Assembly (NCBI GenBank): GCA_964592375.1
Contig: CAZQDP010000002.1
Span: forward strand, 1-64,000
DNA length: 64,000 nucleotides
Direction: 5' to 3'
Source of the DNA: CAZQDP01 sp964592375
GTDB taxonomy: Bacteria > Bacillota > Clostridia > RUG12999
The position numbers and the translations under genes are program-made. The notes under the pieces were generated by a model. That model had not been told where the DNA came from, searched no databases, and worked only from the letters and a program-made list of their open reading frames with translations. Positions 50,701 through 58,365 of the stretch are shown piece after piece. Each line of letters begins with the position of its first letter. Within the stretch, counting starts at the first letter, position 1.

Positions 50701-52583
50701 GCAGTGATGTTTTGGATTTGCGTATTATTTGTAATATAGGACCATTTATCTCCTGTTGCCATAAAGCGCTTGATGGCATCGAGTGAATTGATGTCTCCAC
50801 CGTAGTCACCTGGATTTGTTCTGTACCATCTATTGGACAAAAATACAGCGGAGTAAGGGTTCGCCGCTACTTTGGTTTGTGCAAGTGGGATTGGAGAGGA
50901 AAAAGAATTATCCCAAAGCATCACGGAGATGCTGTATCTCCCTTTGTGGGTTGGCATATTAAGGGATATTGAGCTCAAATTCGAGATGCCAGAAACGACA
51001 TTTACACTTCGCATAATTTTAATATCTTCCACCTTTGTGCCGTTACGCACAATGGCAATGAGTGCTGCGGTAAGCGCTTTGCCGGTGGTGTTGGCAGCGG
51101 TGGTGGTCAGCGTGACGGACGAGGAGCTTGCCAAAAGTCCGGAAGCCACCGAGGAGAGCGTTACACCCTTTTTTGCAACATCCAAAGGCTCACCGGCATA
51201 GACCATGAAGTTATCAAAACTGCCTCTGAAGGCACCAGATCCGGCGGGAGTGGATACAACAATGCCTTTGAGCGTAGCGGCTGCTGCCGCATTGGTATAA
51301 GGCAGAGGAGAAGCATTACACTTCACGCCGCCAATATACATATCATAAACGGACAAGCTTTTGCTAATTCTGATTTGAACGGTATTAAAATCCGTAATGC
51401 TACCTAAGGAATATCCCTTGATTGTTGTAGCCTCTAATGGCAGCGATATGATATTTACTTCAGGGCCTGTGCCACCTGCACTTCCCTTGACGTTAAAGTA
51501 AAAGGGGCTGGTGGTAGAGGCCGGCTTATAATCAAAGGAAACGGTTGTAATATCATTGCTCGAAGAAAACGGAATGGTAAGCAGATTTTTGGAAGTAGCA
51601 TTTGTATTTACTTCAATATATGTATTAAATGCATCCTGCTTTCGTACAAACATACCGGTATCACTGCCTAGGCTACCGCTATATACGGTATCGGCAAGCT
51701 GCAACGGCAGGTTAAGCGGCTCGTACACGGTATATCCGGCCGGAGGCGCAGGGGTTGGCACAAGCACCGGTGCCTGTGTTGAAAAAGGGGTGGGCGAGGG
51801 TGAAGGAGTGGGAGTAACATAAAGGGCAGGGTTATACATGATCAGATTATCAATATAAAAAACACCAGCGCCTGCAGCATTGCCACTGCCAATAGAGGTT
51901 TTATAAATTTTGGCATGAAGAACAGGTGGAACAGGTGGAACAGCTGTGCTTGGTCTGAACAGTATCCAATCGGAATTAGATGAGCCGTCCACAGAAAAGC
52001 GGTATTTTTGATTTGGTACATCCGTCTCAATTTTTGCTCGATGCCATTGGCCGATGACTGCGGCGCGATTAATATCCGTGCCGCTACCGGTGGGAGCGAC
52101 AACAGGCGCCACATTGCCGCCATTTGTAGCGCTAACACCTACCGGATACGGCCAGCTCACTTCTCTGCTGTACATCATCACATTTCCGGTCGTCTGGGAT
52201 GCAGTATCCATATAAAAATCATATTCGGTGATAAAAATGCCGCTTTGGTCGGCATAGCTACTGGTAGCAAGATTAGCCATGGCTTGAATAAGAGGCGCGG
52301 TACCCGTTGGAGGCGGCGTTGTGCCCAAATGCTCAATTCGCAACACCTTTCCGCGGGAGGAGTCGCCTGGGTCATTGGCGATGGTTACCTTTGAAAGCGC
52401 GGAAACGGTAGAACCATTTGACCATGGTGCCTGCACGTTACCGACCGTGTAGGTTTCAAACTTTTCTTCATAAATCACGCCGGGAGCTGCGGCAAAGCTT
52501 TCCTCGCTACCAAAAAGGCCGGGGAACGCTGCCAATTGCACCGCAAAAACAAACAATAAAACCAAAAAGATTTTTCTAAGCAT
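47733..52583 (-). CDS. Large secreted multidomain protein with TIM-barrel glycosidase-like core
   Basis: This 1616-residue exported protein has a signal peptide (to about FAAA, residue 33). A jelly-roll module spans about 36-255, then a Pro/Thr-rich linker (PTPSPSPTPFSTQAPVL). A second sandwich domain and an Ig-like stretch reach about 580. The core, about 590-1060, looks like a TIM-barrel glycosidase followed by a trimerisation-like domain, with HDDAAGN and the Cys signature CFCPDCITGFRNYL, but I cannot place it in a numbered GH family. A concanavalin-like domain, a Big2-like Ig domain and a C-terminal jelly-roll (FDETFESY, from about 1427) end it. Only a weak AAGAAG precedes the ATG. A GH1 gene lies upstream on the same strand. 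Confidence 0.75.
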   Translation of the reverse strand: MLRKIFLVLLFVFAVQLAAFPGLFGSEESFAAAPGVIYEEKFETYTVGNVQAPWSNGSTVSALSKVTIANDPGDSSRGKVLRIEHLGTTPPPTGTAPLIQAMANLATSSYADQSGIFITEYDFYMDTASQTTGNVMMYSREVSWPYPVGVSATNGGNVAPVVAPTGSGTDINRAAVIGQWHRAKIETDVPNQKYRFSVDGSSNSDWILFRPSTAVPPVPPVLHAKIYKTSIGSGNAAGAGVFYIDNLIMYNPALYVTPTPSPSPTPFSTQAPVLVPTPAPPAGYTVYEPLNLPLQLADTVYSGSLGSDTGMFVRKQDAFNTYIEVNTNATSKNLLTIPFSSSNDITTVSFDYKPASTTSPFYFNVKGSAGGTGPEVNIISLPLEATTIKGYSLGSITDFNTVQIRISKSLSVYDMYIGGVKCNASPLPYTNAAAAATLKGIVVSTPAGSGAFRGSFDNFMVYAGEPLDVAKKGVTLSSVASGLLASSSSVTLTTTAANTTGKALTAALIAIVRNGTKVEDIKIMRSVNVVSGISNLSSISLNMPTHKGRYSISVMLWDNSFSSPIPLAQTKVAANPYSAVFLSNRWYRTNPGDYGGDINSLDAIKRFMATGDKWSYITNNTQIQNITALGVSFQGSLNTINQVTDGWALSLEGTKIVAPWMTWTPPSYWGCLSRPAYYNAALAIAKTTIDAGATEFQHDDAAGNYGMIGWAPGCFCPDCITGFRNYLKSNLTSAQITELGITDIDTFDYKQFILVKGITTNNDYTSQRTTTLGATNTWFKKFQMYTSEQYYANLRSAMNAYAGRNITLSVNMNAMSVNDIILTDQYMGQSFDYGITEHNEGAHSLTNIVTGGSIRTSIGTPIIISPVVTQRTKELVRPAIAQAYAMGQYMLVPWDIWLPGTDVPRYFGTIEEYGDIYQFIRENATLFDGREIPAKVGVLVNWADITVTNTGAIKDFVMNLFNAGVPFKLLMANYNSDYPLYTIQKEQLGGLDYVLTYSDINSFSAEDKAAVQGCGATLVDKGSVNSTFISARDAATVLGASDVYSVVRRAQNGDTSLHIISNDGYSKPENLSVSISSAFVPENPEAWLYRPGKTPQKLTLGFASGKYSASIDSMAEWAIISFTKRAQNERGSFILPKEYSAFNVGNPAPTGSAMMEGGRILMKSTGKGMNTYTQNDSGKQDSLTYAYKYIDSPMLRDYSVSAAVERLEGPLGTGGGVMVREGPATNAIFAALRKRTDGKLFLEYRATTNVSTTSVDLGYTTNPYLKIAKVGSAIYAYTSANGITWTSVGQSVSIVFGQATVGSFVFSGDSANAATAVILGLTVTQQAKQLSLDRIGTVSFNPSTPLTLKINQVMSMTVMAVIDGKNTVITPDMYTLSSGNTAVMQLPSASSIKGIAQGDTTLTVTIPATGGNKVLTANISVLDKISVFDETFESYTANEAFNSTKWTVGTAPAGGFVKIIPRPTGAPANTESGQCVHIKVDNDPGSVDITANFQRLTDTAVVEFDFMYDRAGGKLVYLNGEGYNVSSFISNSITSIQMDSTYYTIMSSTSKNRWYKIKVVANIVDNTTDWYVDGVLKVSDKSFRNPTKSLSQIAFGTFTLGSNTDLYIDNVKVYDQ

Positions 52584-52665
52584 AACTCACACTTCTTTCT
52601 TGAATACAGCATTTACTTAGAGAAGAGAAAAAGAAATTGGTAAACGCTTGCATACTTTTTATGAC

Positions 52666-54018
52666 TTATATAATAATTCCATTATTTTTAATGACATCAC
52701 GATACCAGTGTGCACTGCGCTTTAAGGTGCGCTTTTGGGTTTCGTAATCCACATGCACAATGCCAAAGCGTTTTGTATACCCAAAGCCCCATTCAAAATT
52801 GTCCATCAGAGACCACAAATAGTATGAATCCACATTGGCGCCATCTTCAATGGCTTGATGCATGGCCAAAATATGCTTATGAATATAATCAATGCGTCCG
52901 TCATCCTCAATATTTCCGTTGCGATTGATAATATCACGTACACACGCGCCGTTTTCCATAATGCGCACAGGAATATTATTATAATTATTTTTGAGGCTAA
53001 TTAGTAAATCATACAAAGCCTCAGGCCATATTTCTCCTCCGGTTTCTATTCTGTCTCTTCCCTGAGACACATTGGCACCTTCTAAGGGCCATGCCGAGGG
53101 TTCATGACGAATGTAAGCACAGGTATAATAGTTTATGCCCAAAAAGTCTGTGGGAGTGGATATGATTTTCATATCCTCCGCCTTCACTTCTGGCAATATA
53201 ATCCCCTTTTTCTCATACCACTGCCATGTATCTTGAGGATAAGCTCCTTTTAAAACCGGATCGCAGAACCATCTATTAGCAAAGCCGTCTTCTCTTTTGG
53301 CGGCGGCAATATCCTCCGGCGCATCGGAGGCCGCATAGCGTGGCAACATGGCATTGCATATGCCGATTTCAGCCTTTTTCCCGCTTTGTCTTAAGGCTTG
53401 CACCGCTTTACCATGAGACAAAAGCAAATGATGGGCAACCTGTAGGGCTTCGGAAAAATCCTTGTGGGCAGGTGCAATATATCCGTACCAATGCCCCGTA
53501 AAGGTGGTTACCCTCGGTTCATTGTGGGTGAGCCACAAAGGAACCATATCCCCAAGCTCTTTGTACATCAAAGCGGCATATTCCTGAAAATAATCACAAA
53601 TATCTCTGTTTGCCCATCCGCCCTTATCCTGCAAAGCTTGCGGAAGATCCCAATGGTACAAGGTCACCGCCGGCTTGATGCCGTTTTTAAGTAGTGTTTC
53701 GGTCAGTTTTTTATAAAAGTCAATGCCCTTTTGATTGACCTGTCCAAAGCCGGAGGGCATGACTCTTGGCCAAGATATGGAATAACGGTAGGCTTGAAGG
53801 CCAATCTGCTTCATGATGGCCACATCTTCTTCATAAAGGTGATAGTGATCACAAGCGACATCGCCGGTTTTTCCGTCCTCTATTTTGCCGGGCATATGGG
53901 TAAATCTGTCCCAAATAGATTCGCCTTTTCCATCTTCATTCCATCCGCCTTCTATTTGGTAGGAGGCAGTGGCACTTCCCCAAGTAAATCCTTTCGGAAA
54001 GTTCTTTTGCATACTCAA
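52666..54018 (-). CDS. GH1 family beta-glucosidase, second copy
   Basis: The 450-residue cytoplasmic enzyme has WGSATASYQIEG, the acid/base HNEP (Glu167) and the nucleophile IMENG (Glu355). It is closer to classical clostridial beta-glucosidase A in wording (DRFTHMPGKIEDGKTGDVACDHYH) than the GH1 at 17494, from which it clearly differs. The start is TTG at 54018 with GGAAGAG 9 bases upstream; ATG two codons later is possible. It lies 82 bases upstream of the large secreted protein gene on the same strand, which suggests a shared role in glucan use. Confidence 0.94.
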   Translation of the reverse strand: MSMQKNFPKGFTWGSATASYQIEGGWNEDGKGESIWDRFTHMPGKIEDGKTGDVACDHYHLYEEDVAIMKQIGLQAYRYSISWPRVMPSGFGQVNQKGIDFYKKLTETLLKNGIKPAVTLYHWDLPQALQDKGGWANRDICDYFQEYAALMYKELGDMVPLWLTHNEPRVTTFTGHWYGYIAPAHKDFSEALQVAHHLLLSHGKAVQALRQSGKKAEIGICNAMLPRYAASDAPEDIAAAKREDGFANRWFCDPVLKGAYPQDTWQWYEKKGIILPEVKAEDMKIISTPTDFLGINYYTCAYIRHEPSAWPLEGANVSQGRDRIETGGEIWPEALYDLLISLKNNYNNIPVRIMENGACVRDIINRNGNIEDDGRIDYIHKHILAMHQAIEDGANVDSYYLWSLMDNFEWGFGYTKRFGIVHVDYETQKRTLKRSAHWYRDVIKNNGIII

Positions 54019-54054
54019 AAATCATCACTCTTCCTTATATTGTTATTTTTGTAT

Positions 54055-54735
54055 TTATATAATTTCTTCTTCATTCTGCCTTTGCATGGCGGGGCGAAAC
54101 TGCGAAAAAGCAAGGTGCAAGAGTTTTCTTACGGCAAGCAGTCCAAGATCCAGCATTAGGATAAGGATAAGACAGCCATTCATCATAAATGGAGCGAGTT
54201 TGCCGTGATTGGCTTTTGCAAATATTTGAGGCACATAGCGTGCTACCTCCCAACGATACACATAAAATGAAGGAATGGCAGAGGAGGTGCCCGCTATTTG
54301 ATCAATTGACCATAATTTACCATATACAATAAACCGACATTTGTTGGTAATGGCATGGTAAAAATGGTCAAAAGGGTTGTTGCCTACAAGAGACAGTCTC
54401 TCTGGGTCTATTTGCAGTTTGGCCGGGAATAACCCTGTTAAAGCTTCCATGCCGCCAATCACCTTTGCATTGGAATATTTCGGAGCGTATTCGATAAGAA
54501 GCTTGCGCTCATTAAATTCCCCTGAGGATTCAGAAGACCATTGCACAGGCAAAAGACCCCATGCCAAAAAGGTTAAAGACAGCGCCCAGAGTAGTAGCCG
54601 TGCCGCCACGACCTTTCTTTGCAGTACAAACACAAGCATGCACTTTAGGCAAGGCACTATCTTTTTGAAAAATGACACTGCCGTTTTGATTTTTATGTAC
54701 AAAGAATTCTTCTGCATAGTCAATTGGAATATCAT
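54055..54735 (-). CDS. Membrane protein of unknown function
   Basis: I do not recognise this 226-residue protein. It has a membrane helix near residues 45-63 (LLLWALSLTFLAWGLLPV), an external part of about 120 residues with NPFDHFYHAI and SFYVYRWEVARYVPQIF, and a second helix near 185-205 (LILILMLDLGLLAVRKLL). The start is uncertain: ATG at 54735 lies too close to AGAAGGA, while TTG at 54723 and ATG at 54717 are in frame downstream. It follows the CE4 deacetylase gene by 46 bases and precedes the GH1 gene on the same strand. Confidence 0.6.
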   Translation of the reverse strand: MIFQLTMQKNSLYIKIKTAVSFFKKIVPCLKCMLVFVLQRKVVAARLLLWALSLTFLAWGLLPVQWSSESSGEFNERKLLIEYAPKYSNAKVIGGMEALTGLFPAKLQIDPERLSLVGNNPFDHFYHAITNKCRFIVYGKLWSIDQIAGTSSAIPSFYVYRWEVARYVPQIFAKANHGKLAPFMMNGCLILILMLDLGLLAVRKLLHLAFSQFRPAMQRQNEEEII

Positions 54736-54781
54736 TCCTTCTGCTTTGGTTTTCTATGGTAAAAAACGCACGCTATATCAG

Positions 54782-55663
54782 TTACGGAATAATAACACCG
54801 AAAACAAAGCCTACGTTTTTAAGATATTCAATGCAATAGTCTAAGGTTTCTACCGTGTACATATGCGCCATGGTATCATGCATCAGTACCACGACATCTT
54901 CTTTCGCACTACAAGTGGAAACCAAGCTTTCAATAACCCGATCTTGGGAGGCGGGTTTGCCGTCCGAATCGCTGTTGACAGCGTTCCAGTCCAAATACGC
55001 ATAGTCTGTTGTAGGAAGTAGCTGCCGAAAGTGTGCTTTTTTTTGTTCAAAAGAGCCGCCGGGAAAACGAAAAAGCTTCACAATATTCTCTCGTCCGATT
55101 ACCTCTGCCAGGGTATCTTCGCAGGCTTGCAATTCATATAAAAAGCTTTTTGTACTTGCGTATACATTGCCATAACGATGAGAAAAAGAGTGGTTGGCAA
55201 TCAGGTGACCTTCGGCATAAGCCCTTTTTGTGATTTCGGGATATAGCTTTACCTGGCTTCCCACACAGAAAAAAGTGGCACGAATATGGTGCTTTGCCAA
55301 TATATCAAGGATGGGTGCTGTATTGGGTGTGGGGCCATCGTCAAATGTCAGATAAGCTACTTTTATGCCATCCCCCTCGCTGATACAGCTTGGGAGCAGA
55401 TCTGCCTGCATAGCTGAGGATACACGAACGACCATCAAGGGGGTAGGGGATGGCAATAGCAGGGGTGGAATATTTTGCTCATATTCAGCGCGTGGATTTT
55501 CCGATAAAAAATCAGTTGCATGTGCGCTTGTGGGAATGGGAAGGCTGATGGTATAGACCACAATCATCGCAACAGCGGATAGGGAAACCAGACCATATAT
55601 CGCTGTACTCAATATATTGACCATGTGCCGGCCAGGCTGCAAGAAATCACAGATATATTTCAT
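54782..55663 (-). CDS. Membrane-anchored CE4 polysaccharide deacetylase
   Basis: The 293-residue protein has an N-terminal membrane helix (residues 20-42) and a NodB/CE4 domain with all five motifs: TFDDGP, HSFSHRYG, RFPGGS, LDWN and VVLMHD. Such enzymes deacetylate N-acetylglucosamine or N-acetylmuramic acid in wall or exopolysaccharides outside the cell. AAAGGA lies 6 bases before the ATG. It diverges from the pdaA-like gene, making a pair of deacetylases back to back. Confidence 0.93.
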   Translation of the reverse strand: MKYICDFLQPGRHMVNILSTAIYGLVSLSAVAMIVVYTISLPIPTSAHATDFLSENPRAEYEQNIPPLLLPSPTPLMVVRVSSAMQADLLPSCISEGDGIKVAYLTFDDGPTPNTAPILDILAKHHIRATFFCVGSQVKLYPEITKRAYAEGHLIANHSFSHRYGNVYASTKSFLYELQACEDTLAEVIGRENIVKLFRFPGGSFEQKKAHFRQLLPTTDYAYLDWNAVNSDSDGKPASQDRVIESLVSTCSAKEDVVVLMHDTMAHMYTVETLDYCIEYLKNVGFVFGVIIP

Positions 55664-55843
55664 TTTTTGTCCTTTACATGTATGGATTACCCCAAATGCT
55701 GATGTTAATAAACCTTTTGTAAAGGCAAGTGACGTAGCTGAGCGACTTTGGGCATAATTTAACTTTTATTATTCATATAATTATAAATAGAATACTCCAA
55801 TGTTATTATACACAATATTATATGAAAAATCAAGAGGAAAACG

Positions 55844-55872
55844 TTGAAAAATACAATATAATTTATTATAAT
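55844..55872 (+). promoter_or_regulatory. Promoter of the pdaA-like gene
   Basis: TTGAAA (55844-55849), 17 bases and TATAAT (55867-55872). The -10 overlaps the ATG at 55871, which rules that codon out as a start from this promoter. An alternative sigma-G like pair, GAATA (55790-55794) and CACAATAT (55811-55818) at 16 bases, is less certain. Confidence 0.6.
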
Positions 55873-55897
55873 GGAGTTGAAAGGATGGGTGAACCCA

Positions 55898-56794
55898 TTG
55901 AAGAAGATGTTATCGCTATTTTTAGCATTGCTACTAAGCACAGGATGCATGCCTCATTCGCTAAGTGACCAAAAGTCCAAAGAGGATTTGTCAAAGGCGA
56001 TGCCCCAAAGCACGGCAAATTCGCCTATGCCACCTAACACACCTTCTACTGCCTTGCCACAGCGCACAAATACTCCGACTTCCTCTCTGGCACCTTCAGT
56101 AAAGCTGAGCAACGCCAAAATCGGATGGGGAATGAAAAAGAACAAGGGGGCGGCCCCGGAGGTATCTTCCTCCCTCGCTCAGATGCTGAAGAAATATGAT
56201 GCATATTACATAGGACAAACAAATGAAAAGGTACTGTATTTGACCTTTGATGAAGGATACGAAAATGGCTATACATCGCAGATACTGGACACGCTGAAAA
56301 GCAATCGGGTCCCTGCCGCATTTTTCATTACAGGACCGTACTTAAAAAAAGAAAAAGAGCTTGTGCGACGTATGGTTGAGGAGGGTCATGTCGTTGGGAA
56401 CCACACAGTCAATCATCCGAGCATGCCCGATATTTCCCAGATGAAGATGGAGGATGAATTGCTACTGCTGGATAGAACCTTCAAAGAATATTTTGGGCAG
56501 GATATGGACTATGTGCGCCCTCCCAAGGGGGAATTTAGCGAGCGTACGCTCAGCGATACCCGAGAGCTTGGCTATCAAACAATTCTGTGGAGCTTCGCAT
56601 ATGCCGATTGGGATACAAAGACGCAAAAAGGGGCGGATTATGCCTATCGCGAGGTCATGGATTATTTGCACCCCGGTGCGATCATCCTACTTCATGCCGT
56701 ATCATCGGATAATGCGGGTGCACTGGATAAAATTATCAAAGATGCACAAGGCCTTGGCTACACATTTAAAAGCCTAGACAATCTGTCGCAATAG
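55898..56794 (+). CDS. pdaA: PdaA-like N-acetylmuramic acid deacetylase (spore cortex), probable lipoprotein
   Basis: The protein of about 298 residues belongs to the CE4 branch of PdaA, which deacetylates muramic acid so that the muramic-delta-lactam of spore cortex can form. Family-specific features are IGWGMKKNKG before the domain, TFDEGYENGYT in place of TFDDGP, NHTVNHPSMPDIS, VRPPKGEF, and ILLHAVSSDN. The N-terminus MKKMLSLFLALLLSTGC looks like a lipoprotein signal, although Ser at -3 is not ideal, followed by a Pro/Ser/Thr linker. The start is uncertain: TTG at 55898 is 12 bases after AAAGGA; GTG at 55889 and ATG at 55907 are in frame. Confidence 0.88.
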   Translation: MKKMLSLFLALLLSTGCMPHSLSDQKSKEDLSKAMPQSTANSPMPPNTPSTALPQRTNTPTSSLAPSVKLSNAKIGWGMKKNKGAAPEVSSSLAQMLKKYDAYYIGQTNEKVLYLTFDEGYENGYTSQILDTLKSNRVPAAFFITGPYLKKEKELVRRMVEEGHVVGNHTVNHPSMPDISQMKMEDELLLLDRTFKEYFGQDMDYVRPPKGEFSERTLSDTRELGYQTILWSFAYADWDTKTQKGADYAYREVMDYLHPGAIILLHAVSSDNAGALDKIIKDAQGLGYTFKSLDNLSQ

Positions 56795-56821
56795 AAGCGA
56801 AAAATAAGTGAAAATAGACCC

Positions 56822-56865
56822 ATAATCAAACATGAGCCCACGTGCTAGGGCTCATGTTTGATTAT
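56822..56865. repeat. 18-bp perfect inverted repeat after pdaA
   Basis: The arms 56822-56839 and 56848-56865 are exact complements with an 8-base loop. No T-run follows on either strand, so it is either an unusual terminator or a DNA or RNA element of another kind. It lies between pdaA and the glmM promoter. Confidence 0.7.
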
Positions 56866-56912
56866 TAAAGCCATATTCAAAGAAGTAAAATAGCGAATTT
56901 TAAAAAAAAATC

Positions 56913-56942
56913 TTGAAATATGCTATTTAAATGTGCTATAAT
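56913..56942 (+). promoter_or_regulatory. Promoter of glmM-glmS
   Basis: TTGAAA (56913-56918), 18 bases and TATAAT (56937-56942), 44 bases before the glmM ATG. Confidence 0.78.
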
Positions 56943-56985
56943 GATTTTAATATAAAAGATGAAAGAAATATAAAGGAGTGTTCAC

Positions 56986-58338
56986 ATGGGGATATTGTTT
57001 GGAACGGATGGAGTGAGAGGGATTGCCAATACCGAACTAACACCCGAACTCGCTTTTAAGCTTGGTAGGTACGGCGCACATGTACTGACAGGGCATTTAA
57101 GCCATAAACCTCGTATTATTGTTGGCAGGGATACTCGTATATCGGGAGATATGTTAGAGTCTGCATTGGTTGCAGGGATATTATCGGCAGGCGCTCATGC
57201 GGATGTTTTAGGCGTTGTGCCAACACCGGCTGTTTCGTATCTTACTAGAAAATATAATGCGGATGCAGGGGTGGTTATTTCTGCTTCGCACAATTCAGCC
57301 CAATATAACGGAATAAAATTTTTCAATGCGGATGGCTTTAAGCTCAGTGATGCCATGGAGGATGAAATTGAGACCTATGTGCTCGGTCAAAAGGAAATGG
57401 AGGAAATTCCTTGGGGAGCGAATATCGGGCGTAAAACTCGTATGCCGTCCGATGCAGAGGAAGACTATGTGGCCTTTGCCATTTCCACTGCACCCTGCTC
57501 ACTTTCTGGATTAAAGGTGGCGGTGGACTGTGCCAACGGAGCGGCATATCGAGTGGCAACGCAGGCACTTACAAGACTTGGAGCGGAGATTTCAATTATT
57601 TTCAATGACCCCGATGGGATCAATATCAATGAGGACTGTGGCTCAACACATACCAAAAGGCTAAAAAGCTTTGTGGTAGAAACAGGAAGTGATATCGGCA
57701 TTGCTTTTGATGGAGACGCAGACCGGCTTATCGCCATTGATGAAACCGGAAAAACTATTAATGGAGATACCATTATGGGTCTTTGTGCCATGCAGCTCAA
57801 AGAAAAAGGCAATCTCAAAGGCGCCCTGGTGGCTACGGTGATGAGTAATTTGGGCCTCAGCTTGGCTTGTGAGCAACAGGAAATTGAAGTGGTGCAAGCA
57901 AAGGTGGGCGATCGGTATGTGCTGGAGGAAATGGTTGCAAGAGGATGTAATTTAGGCGGAGAGCAGTCGGGGCACATTATCTTTTTGGATTACAATACCA
58001 CGGGGGACGGCCTCATTACCGCTATTCAGCTTTTGTGCATGCTCAAAGAAAAGGGGATGCCAGCTTCCCAAATGGCAAAGAGGATTTCTATTTTGCCTCA
58101 GGTGCTGGTCAATGTGAAAATTCAAAACAAATATAAAGAGTCCATGATGTTAGATCCCGAGGTGGCGGCCTTTATCAGCCGGTTGGACCGCAAATACGAT
58201 GGGACAGGCAGAGTGCTGGTCAGACCTTCCGGAACGGAGCCACTTGTCCGCATTATGATAGAAGGACAGGATAAGGATGAAATGAAAGAGGATGCTTACA
58301 ATTTGGGGCAGCTTCTGGAAAATAAATTTGGTCAATAA
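56986..58338 (+). CDS. glmM: Phosphoglucosamine mutase
   Basis: GlmM converts glucosamine-6-phosphate to glucosamine-1-phosphate for UDP-GlcNAc synthesis. The 450-residue protein has FGTDGVRG, the phosphoserine loop ISASHNSAQYNGIK, the metal loop DGDADR and the C-terminal RPSGTEPLVR. AAAGGAG lies 7 bases before the ATG. glmS follows 27 bases downstream, so the two steps before UDP-GlcNAc are in one operon. Confidence 0.98.
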   Translation: MGILFGTDGVRGIANTELTPELAFKLGRYGAHVLTGHLSHKPRIIVGRDTRISGDMLESALVAGILSAGAHADVLGVVPTPAVSYLTRKYNADAGVVISASHNSAQYNGIKFFNADGFKLSDAMEDEIETYVLGQKEMEEIPWGANIGRKTRMPSDAEEDYVAFAISTAPCSLSGLKVAVDCANGAAYRVATQALTRLGAEISIIFNDPDGININEDCGSTHTKRLKSFVVETGSDIGIAFDGDADRLIAIDETGKTINGDTIMGLCAMQLKEKGNLKGALVATVMSNLGLSLACEQQEIEVVQAKVGDRYVLEEMVARGCNLGGEQSGHIIFLDYNTTGDGLITAIQLLCMLKEKGMPASQMAKRISILPQVLVNVKIQNKYKESMMLDPEVAAFISRLDRKYDGTGRVLVRPSGTEPLVRIMIEGQDKDEMKEDAYNLGQLLENKFGQ

Positions 58339-58365
58339 CAGTAACAGAAAGGAACGTGACAAAAC

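Noticed and set aside
58339..58365. glmS ribozyme
   Set aside because: The gap to glmM is 27 bases, far too short, and the core sequence is absent.
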